Source of the DNA: Adiantum capillus-veneris
Lineage: Eukaryota; Streptophyta; Polypodiopsida; Polypodiales; Pteridaceae
Assembly: GCA_014529385.2 (NCBI GenBank)
Contig: CM043968.1
Coordinates: 128,935,018 to 128,999,017, forward strand
Length of the DNA: 64,000 nucleotides
Direction: 5' to 3'
The notes under the pieces were generated by a model, which was not told the origin of the DNA, did not search any database, and saw only the letters and a list, made by a program, of their open reading frames with translations. A program made the position numbers and the translations under genes. This document shows, piece after piece, positions 56,105-64,000 of this stretch (positions within the stretch are counted from its first letter, which is position 1; each line of letters opens with the position of its first letter).

Positions 56105-56815
56105 CCAATAGTGTTTTATGTGAGTGTTCATGATGCTATTATTTGGCACATACAAGATACTTACACCCCTAAGGAAGCTTGGGACACCTTACTATCATTG
56201 GATGCGACCAACACAAAAGCAAGGAAGCTGTATTTGAAGAGTGAGTTGAATACAGTGTAGAAGAAAAACCTCTCTATCATTGAAGATAAAGAACATATGT
56301 AATTCCCTTGCATCATTTGGTGTTATAATTGATGATGATGATAAGGTGGGAGTATCTTGAGGTTTAGGTCCAGAATACAAACAATTTAAGTCTAGTATCC
56401 ATCTTCAAGAGAACATTCTTGCATTTATAGATTTAGCGTCCTTGTTATTGTGGGAGAGAAGGAACTTGAGAAAGAGCCGTCGACGCAAGACAAAAATAAT
56501 TTTGAATGGGTTCTCTTCAACAACAGAGGAAGAGGAAGAGGACGAGGTGAAGGTCATGGAGGTGGTCAAGAAAGAGGCAACCACCAAACGCAACAACAAA
56601 AGAATTTCAAGAGACTGAACACAGGTGGTCAAGGAAATTTTTGAGGCATTAGAAGTTTGAGAGGCCCTAGAAATTCACGGCGTCACAATACATGCTAACA
56701 TGGCAATGCTATATGTTGGAGTTGTGGGAGACATGGTCAATGAGTATAAGAGGTTATTTGTGGTGTAGCACATGTTAGGTACCATGTCTATAAATGCGGC
56801 AAAGTGTGGTGATAA
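56105..56815 (+). pseudogene. Copia gag fragment (third family)
   Basis: VHDAIIWHIQDTYTPKEAWDTLLSLDATNTKARKLYLKSELNT is the conserved gag domain of Copia. An Arg/Glu-rich stretch follows, then remains of a zinc knuckle (CWSCGRHGQ near 56720). Several stops and frameshifts. The 5' part is missing. Confidence 0.8.
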
Positions 56816-57015
56816 TGTTTGTTATGTGGATTCAAACGTTAGGGTTTAGGCCAAGTGGTTGGCCGCCCATCACTGACCCACTAACTCATTATTTGGTTAA
56901 AATGAAGAATAAGGAGCGGTGAGGATAATCTTATTACCGAGAGCTCCACCACATCTTGTGTATTGCTACACTACACTATACCTCACTCACACGCACACGC
57001 TCCCGCGCACGCTCA
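56816..57015 (+). repeat. Probable LTR of the third Copia
   Basis: The only firm edge is the right one, set by the primer site at 57018. The left edge (TGTTTGTTATG) is a guess. Confidence 0.4.
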
Positions 57016-57017
57016 CG

Positions 57018-57028
57018 TGGTATCAGAG
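57018..57028 (+). promoter_or_regulatory. Primer binding site, initiator tRNA-Met type
   Basis: TGGTATCAGAG followed by TGGG. Eleven bases match the initiator tRNA-Met end. Confidence 0.8.
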
Positions 57029-58497
57029 TGGGTTGGAGAGCGACGGCGGCTTCTCACATCGCAACAAGCACAAGCTTTGGCTTGAGCTAAGACTCAATTG
57101 TGTAAATCCTACAGAAAAGAAAAGGAATTAAATTTCTTCTACTCAAATGCTCCAAAGCTTGGAACTAAAGTTTGAGAGCAGCACCTGAAAGCAAATCAAA
57201 GTATAGCATTGATTTTTTGAGAAAAGCATAACGTTGGAGTCCTTGGAATTTTGCAGGCAGCATTGAGCTAGCTTGAACAATAGCACTATAGGCAATTAAA
57301 TTTAGCATTGGTTTTTTGGAAGCATAGATTTGGAAATTTTGGGCTCTTAACTAGCACTACAGAGCAAAGAAAGTGAGCAAGGCAAGCAAGTAGTGCTAGA
57401 GAGAGAAAGAGTCTCCGTAGCAAGAAAGGGATCAAGGAGAAGAAGAGAGCATGTAAGGTTCCAACATCACTCTCGAAATTGGCATTCAACAAGCAGTTTT
57501 TTGACACATATATGATCACTTAGTGATGTATCTTCTTGTGGTTTTGAGAGCAGCTTTCTCTAAGTGTTTCGCCATAGCCATGTTGGCTTATGAGTACAGG
57601 TGGAGACAAGTTCACAGAGCTCGTCTGCTATAGGATTTGCCTCTTTCTCTGTAGTTTTTAGAGATTTTCTTCTGCCATACCATTTCTAGCACATGTATGG
57701 CATCTATGGTTGCATTCTTAGTTGGTCATTTTTGACAAATTCATGGTGTAGTGGGAGTCTTATGCATTGTTTTATGCATGATCAACACTTGAGGTGCTAT
57801 TGTTCTTTGTTGAGAGTGATTTTTTACTCCCCATCGCGAGAGGTCAGTACAAATTTCTTGCATCATTTTGGCACGTGCTTGTATGTGATTCTACTACACT
57901 AGCAGAGTTTTTGGTCACATGTACGTTGAATTGCGAATACTGCCTTTTGGTACGATGTTGTGGAGCCATTTTTTGGCTTGTTCGTGGTGATTACCTGGCT
58001 GTTTTTTAGACTCATTCCAAAAGATCCCTTTTTGAGACTATGGCTGGTCTTTGAGTCTACATAGCCTTTTGTGAGGGTCGTTTTGTGAGGTTTTTGAAGA
58101 CGAGTACTAGGGGGCAGGTTTCCTAGTGTGAGGTGGATTAGGTTGCTAGAGATCCCTTTTGTGGCCTTGCCATAGGTTATGTATAGATGGGTATAGGTGC
58201 TTTGACACACCGAGTTGGCAATCATTCGATAGTTTATTTGAGTAGTTCATGCCAGTCTATTACACTTTGTTGGTTTATGCACTATTTTTGGTTGAGTTTT
58301 TCTTGAGATTTTGATCTCCAAACAGAGGAGAATCTATCAAATTTTCCCCATGAGTCATCCATATGTGTTCTTGGCACACTTGAATAATTACATTGAGTGA
58401 TTTTGCTACATATTGTTTTGCTCTCGTTACATGGGAAACTCTGTCAAAAATTTCGTAAAATTTTTGCCATAAGTCTTTTGTCACGTTCTCTAAACTT
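57029..58497 (+). other. Long leader of the third Copia
   Basis: 1.47 kb between the primer site and the gag ATG with no recognisable domain. Small frames (57286-58225) are unsupported. Confidence 0.55.
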
Positions 58498-58706
58498 ATG
58501 GCTACTAGTAGTGCTTCGGACAACGAAGAGTACTACATCAAAAAGTTTGATGGCACAAAATTTGCAATTTGGAAGCAATGTATGCAAGATGTTTTGATCA
58601 ATAAGGGATTGTTATCACCCTTGCATGAGAGAAAAGAGAATGCATACACTGATGATCAGTAAGAAGATTTGAATGAGCGTGCTATGGTGACTTGGAATTG
58701 GAGCTG
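58498..58706 (+). pseudogene. Copia gag N-terminus
   Basis: ATG at 58498: MATSSASDNEEYYIKKFDGTKFAIWKQCMQDVLINKG is the usual Copia gag start (Phe-Asp-Gly, Trp). A TAA at 58660 breaks the frame; the same frame then reads EDLNERAMVTWNWS to 58706. It is truncated by an LTR at 58751. Confidence 0.82.
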
Positions 58707-58750
58707 ATCTCTTGAGATAGCTAATTCGAGTATTAGAAGATTTCAGCTAC

Positions 58751-59208
58751 TGGTGATGTATTAGTTCAGACAGTAGACTGGACAGAGGAACAGAAACGGA
58801 ACTCAAATATATCTACTGGAATAAGAACCAGACTATGTACTGAGAATAATATTTAGATTCAGATTCAGATTCAGATTCAAAGTATTGAATACAGAGTAAG
58901 TGTAACTGGAATATACTGTCGTGATTGGAATTACATATGAAAGATTACAATGAGTATGATGTGGCTTATAAAAAGAAAGATAGAGTACAGCCGACAACAA
59001 CTGCCAATGATTGACAACTCAAGTACAAATGCCACCAAGATGCTAACCCGATTGTGCTCACGATTATGCTAACCCGATTACAATGTAATGGGCCCTATTT
59101 ATATGCCCTAGGTTTACCATGGTAATTACTGTAGTAATTGCTGACTGATTCATTGCCCGTCCCATAAGAGAGCGTTCCCATTTAGTGAAACTGTCTTAGC
59201 CGTCTACA
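58751..59208 (-). repeat. Probable Gypsy 3' LTR (458 bp)
   Basis: In + orientation it runs TGGTGATG to GTCTACA. It cuts the Copia gag, has a TATTTATA box near 59095 and four AGATTC repeats near 58858-58880. The bases just to its right (TCCTTCTCTCCTTT, 59209-59222) are a polypurine tract on the minus strand. No second copy is present. Confidence 0.5.
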
Positions 59209-59504
59209 TCCTTCTCTCCTTTCTTGAATTTTGGCAAGATTCCAAAATTTCTAAAAAATTCCCCTGTCTGATTCTGGTTTGAAGCTGAAAAATCCACTGT
59301 CTGCTTCTGATGTTGGGGATTGGACTTGACCAATGATAGAGAACCATCTGGAAGGGTCAGTGTAGAGCTCTCATCATCAACACATTCGGATATCAACCTT
59401 CCAGCTGAGAAGGAAAAGGTCAGTGTAGAGCTCTCATCGTCTACACAAACTGTATCAACCTTCCAGCTGAGGAAGAAAAGCCGCCACTAAATTCTGAGAT
59501 GGAA
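59209..59504 (-). other. Downstream region with a 63-bp tandem repeat
   Basis: GGTCAGTGTAGAGCTCTCATC starts at 59355 and 59418. On the minus strand the repeat encodes related peptides (VDDESSTLTLP), so it may be a decayed C-terminal extension of the neighbouring frame. Confidence 0.55.
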
Positions 59505-60446
59505 CTACCCAGTATCCTTCCATTGAACCAGCTTTCGTTTACCCTTTGGCCTGGATGGCATCTGAGAAGTCCAAGTGCCACCATTCTCCTTCTGAATGAG
59601 TCTATAAATGGCCTCCTGCTCAAGTTGATCTCGCCTTTCTGTGGTCATCTCTACTTCATAAGGCGTAAGGGAATGATAGGTTTTGGTGTCAGGATCATAG
59701 AGCGTGCGTCTGCCTTTGGTGATCCTAGTTCTGGCCAGCTTGTGACAATGCAAAGCAATATGGATCCATCCTTCTGGAAGAGGCTGATTGGTTTTGACCC
59801 GAGCTTTAAAAAGAATCTCAGCCATCTCACGTGCTAGGCCCGCCTTAGCTGCAATATCCTTTTCAGGCAATTTAGAGGACTCAACAATAAGTTGCAGCAA
59901 CTGATTGGTGATCTTGGTCAGGCCTCTGATCTGAATCTTCCACTGACCCATACACAGCCGGATCCTATGCATCTCTTCTTTCAGCTTGTGAATATCATTG
60001 AGTTGGAGAGCATCATTGAACAGTGTTTGCCAAGTTTTCCATTCCACAATCGATCGCTCATACCAATTCTGGAGCTCATCAATAATCTTGAAGTATGTAA
60101 GGCGATCGACTAGTTCTGGATGTTGAGGGTAAAGTGTTGGAAAAAATCTCGGCAGTTCTATCTCTCTTGCTGGGAAGGCATACAAGAGAACTGGATAATC
60201 AAGCACGAATTCTACAAATTTGAGAACAGCTTGGTTCTCTTGCTGCATCATTTTTCTAGTTATTCTCACTAGCTGAAACAGTTTGCGGAGAGCGATTGCC
60301 TTTTCTCCGACTGACATTCTAGTCTGAGGTCCTTTACTAGTGGCTATCTGATCTTCAAGAATGGTCCACACCCTTTGATCCAAGACTCCTCTGGCAATTT
60401 GCATCTGCACCAAAACCTCTTTCAATTGTTCCCTAACATCTTTCAT
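59505..60446 (-). CDS. Intact 313-codon frame of unknown function in a Gypsy remnant
   Basis: ATG at 60446 (MKDVREQLKEVLVQMQIARG), open to 59505. Predicted to be soluble and largely helical; the middle part is rich in Leu, Trp and Tyr (FVEFVLDYPVLLYAFPAREIELPRFFP, ELQNWYERSIVEWKTWQTLFND). The C-terminus is basic (RPKGKRKLVQWKDTG). It lies straight after the gag remnant on the same strand, where protease and pol would be expected. I do not recognise a family. It could be an accessory protein of a non-autonomous Gypsy, comparable in position though not visibly in sequence to the accessory frame at 8901-12176. The intact frame beside broken gag is notable. Confidence 0.7.
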   Translation of the reverse strand: MKDVREQLKEVLVQMQIARGVLDQRVWTILEDQIATSKGPQTRMSVGEKAIALRKLFQLVRITRKMMQQENQAVLKFVEFVLDYPVLLYAFPAREIELPRFFPTLYPQHPELVDRLTYFKIIDELQNWYERSIVEWKTWQTLFNDALQLNDIHKLKEEMHRIRLCMGQWKIQIRGLTKITNQLLQLIVESSKLPEKDIAAKAGLAREMAEILFKARVKTNQPLPEGWIHIALHCHKLARTRITKGRRTLYDPDTKTYHSLTPYEVEMTTERRDQLEQEAIYRLIQKENGGTWTSQMPSRPKGKRKLVQWKDTG

Positions 60447-60484
60447 ACATTTGTAGGTTGGTTTGTTTCCCAGCAGAAGTTCTA

Positions 60485-61860
60485 ATTAAAGAGCGAGAGA
60501 GAGACAATCTGTAGTAGACTGTCTTTGCAAATGTGGGTTGGTCACTCTCTCCCCAACAAAATCTTCATCCCTTTTTCGCTTCTCTTCCACCATAGCCTCG
60601 TTCGCTTGGGACTTAGCAATAAATACATATACTGAGAGAGAATCTACTGGATCTATCCACCCTGTGGTTTTTCGAATAGAATTTCCTACTTCTCATAGTT
60701 TCCCATAAGTTACCTTACCTGCTTTTGCTATCTTCAAAGCATAAGTCCATAATTGACCCTCTGCACATGCACCTTCATCATCTCCCTTCCCGTAGACCTG
60801 CAGTCCATACATAACAGCTTCCATAAGAGAAACATTATGTTGCATCTCTTCCTCTAACTTTTTCATACCACCCCTGCCAAAGTTCAAGCAAAGCATCTCA
60901 CCTGTTTCCTTGAGATGAATCTTCTTGTCTTTCCAAAAAACCACATTTCGTTTGTAAGCTTCATCAAATTCATCACATACCTATGGTCTTCACTATTGCA
61001 CCACCACATGCATCGATTATCCCAACCTTTGTGTGGTGGTTTTTGCTTGGGCTCTGAAGTAGACCCCTTTGTAGCTAATCCTTCTAGGTTAACAACCTTA
61101 AAATTCAAATTTAGCTCTTGTATACCTTTCACTAGTTCATCAAGAACAGGCTCCTCCACCTTGGATATTGCAAAGGATGGCTTCTCCTTAGTTTCTTCTT
61201 CCAAAACATCCATGATGTTGGCCACAATCAGCTTATCAACTCTCTTGTGCTATTCTACTATCATGTTTATCGCTTGAGTGACTATCTTCTAATCAAATGT
61301 TAATCCCAATTCACCTGTTGGATCCTCCAGCAATTGTACCAAACCCTTCTGAAGCCGTTGATCAGGAGCTTGAATAAAAAATTCCACCTTTTGGTCCTTC
61401 ATCGAACGTTGTTCCGCTATAGATAGCTGGTCAAATTTCTTTTGAAATTCCCATAACATCTCTCGTGCAGACAAGCCATTGTTCTTTTTCCACCCCCACT
61501 TCACGAAGATTTTTCTGGTCACCCTATGAGAATCTTTGAGGAAATACTCCTCTTGTAATGCCTTCTTGAACTCCTACCAATTCGACGTGTGAGGCGTCGA
61601 AATGTCTTTAATCTTGGCCCTCAGTTCAGGTACTATCAAATGAAACTCGTCTACTGCATTTTGGTTATCAATTCCATTATCTTCCATAGTTTGCTCGTAG
61701 AGGTTACAGAATTTTGAAATATCTAGACCTTAAAACCGCTGCAATTTATTTGTAACCACTTGTCGAGCTTTATAAATCTGCTCTTGCAAATTATACTGTT
61801 ACTAGGCAGCCTTCTTTTGTTGCATGTATGATGCAAATTGTTGCATCATCTGCTGCATGA
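60485..61860 (-). pseudogene. Gypsy gag (second clade)
   Basis: From the right: QEEYF-like block near 61555, EFQKKFDQLSIAEQRSMKDQKVEFFIQAPDQRLQKGLVQLLEDPTGELGLTFD (61289-61460), a linker, and a zinc-knuckle region with only part of the Cys/His set (CMWWCNSEDHRYV near 61000). Then FWKDKKIHLKETGEMLCLNFGRGGMKKLEEE (60940-60850) and a charged end (MVEEKRKRDEDFVGERV near 60560). Stops and frameshifts throughout. I place it in the same clade as 35520-40640. Confidence 0.75.
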
Positions 61861-61919
61861 CTGCCTCCTGCGGTGTACACATATCTGTTAGTATAAATCT
61901 CCCACCCCGGCCCAGTTTC

Positions 61920-61934
61920 ACGTCGGGTTCACCA
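61920..61934 (-). promoter_or_regulatory. Putative primer binding site
   Basis: On the + strand ACGTCGGGTTCACCA ends in CCA like a tRNA 3' end and lies 4 bases from an LTR-like edge. I could not assign the tRNA. Confidence 0.5.
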
Positions 61935-61938
61935 AATA

Positions 61939-62215
61939 TGTCGGGGGATATGTGTTTGAAACGTGAGGCAAGTCAACACAGGGCTGCTAGCTGTGGGAGA
62001 GGATAGAGGGAAGAGATGTACTACACCGCACAAGTGTCTTATATCCTCTTTGAAACGGGAGTGTAGTAACAATTCAACAGAATTTAAATAATGCTTGCAA
62101 AAGTCGATGCAGGCGATGCCGTTAACAAAACCTTTAAGCTGATTAATTGTAATTAAGGAGTTTAAACTCTCATTTACAAAAGCTAGGCCGAATTAGTTTA
62201 GCCTCCACTGATTCA
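61939..62215 (-). repeat. Putative Gypsy 5' LTR
   Basis: It starts TGTCGGGGG on the + strand beside the primer site; the right end (ATTCA, 62215) is a guess. It does not match 58751-59208, so these two LTRs belong to different elements or to a recombinant. Confidence 0.4.
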
Positions 62216-63930
<1,715 letters not shown>

Positions 63931-64000
63931 CACTTCAAGCACTACAGTTCTAGACCATAATATTGCATTTGTAATCAATTCAATCATACTTCTTTTTAAC
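63931..64000 (-). repeat. Gypsy terminal sequence shared with 40850-40924
   Basis: The reverse complement matches 40850-40924, including GTAGTGCTTGAAGTGCTCTAC. The element continues beyond the window. Confidence 0.55.

Noticed and set aside
59505-60446. 313-codon frame as a host gene
   Set aside because: It has no introns or promoter context and sits between Gypsy gag and an LTR edge, so an element-borne frame is likelier.

Overview
The window looks like a densely nested transposable-element island in a large plant nuclear genome. I find no convincing single-copy host gene, no rRNA or tRNA gene and no CRISPR array. The evidence for a land plant is: Copia elements with initiator-Met primer sites (TGGTATCAGAGC), a Ty3/Gypsy element with a tRNA-Asp primer site, an L1-like LINE family, and very long (CT)n, (AC)n and (GA)n tracts. 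A seed-free plant such as a fern is my guess from the style of the Gypsy proteins; the sequence alone does not prove it.

Layout. 1-3149 (+): end of an outer Copia pol, a Copia LTR, and the primer site and gag of a second Copia inserted in the first. 3150-3777: part of a solo LTR. 3778-7822: two LINE fragments around a compound microsatellite. 7958-24469: a structurally complete Ty3/Gypsy element on the minus strand, with ~895-bp LTRs that are nearly identical, primer site, leader, gag, an internally deleted pol, a second protease-like domain, a second leader, a very long accessory reading frame and a polypurine tract. It sits in the short LTR of an older element (7823-7957 and 24470-24508). 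24510-26255: that element's interior. 26256-30306 (-): the other half of the nested Copia pair. 30307-30412: the rest of the solo LTR. 30413-30820: the rest of the first LINE. 30821-34960 (-): two more decayed Copia copies. 34961-35520 (+): RNase H end and LTR of a different Copia. 35520-40924 (+): a decayed Gypsy of another clade with internal tandem duplications. 40925-54157 (+): a head-to-tail chain of LINE copies, most 5'-truncated and most ending in a microsatellite. 54622-56100 (-): another LINE. 56105-58740 (+): Copia gag remnants and a Copia leader. 58751-62215 (-): Gypsy remnants including an intact 313-codon frame. 62216-64000: a (GA)n tract and unassigned sequence.

Two things stand out. 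First, the young Gypsy element carries nine copies of a 24-bp palindrome (half-site AGACATCATACG plus its reverse complement) in two leader-like blocks. One block precedes gag and the other precedes the accessory frame, with nearly the same offsets from the two ATGs although the sequence between the palindromes has diverged. Second, flipping about 26.6 kb (3778-30412) repairs four things at once: a split LINE, a split solo LTR with GATTC target duplications, the gag-to-protease junction of a Copia, and a Copia-in-Copia insertion with CTGCC target duplications. This argues for a real historical inversion.

The LINE family has a conserved 3' hairpin (AGGTCA-TATT-TGACCT) followed by a simple-repeat tail instead of poly(A). 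It seems to have seeded many of the microsatellites here, and new copies seem to land in the tails of old ones.

Reading-frame starts, domain names and divergence counts were judged by eye without database searches.
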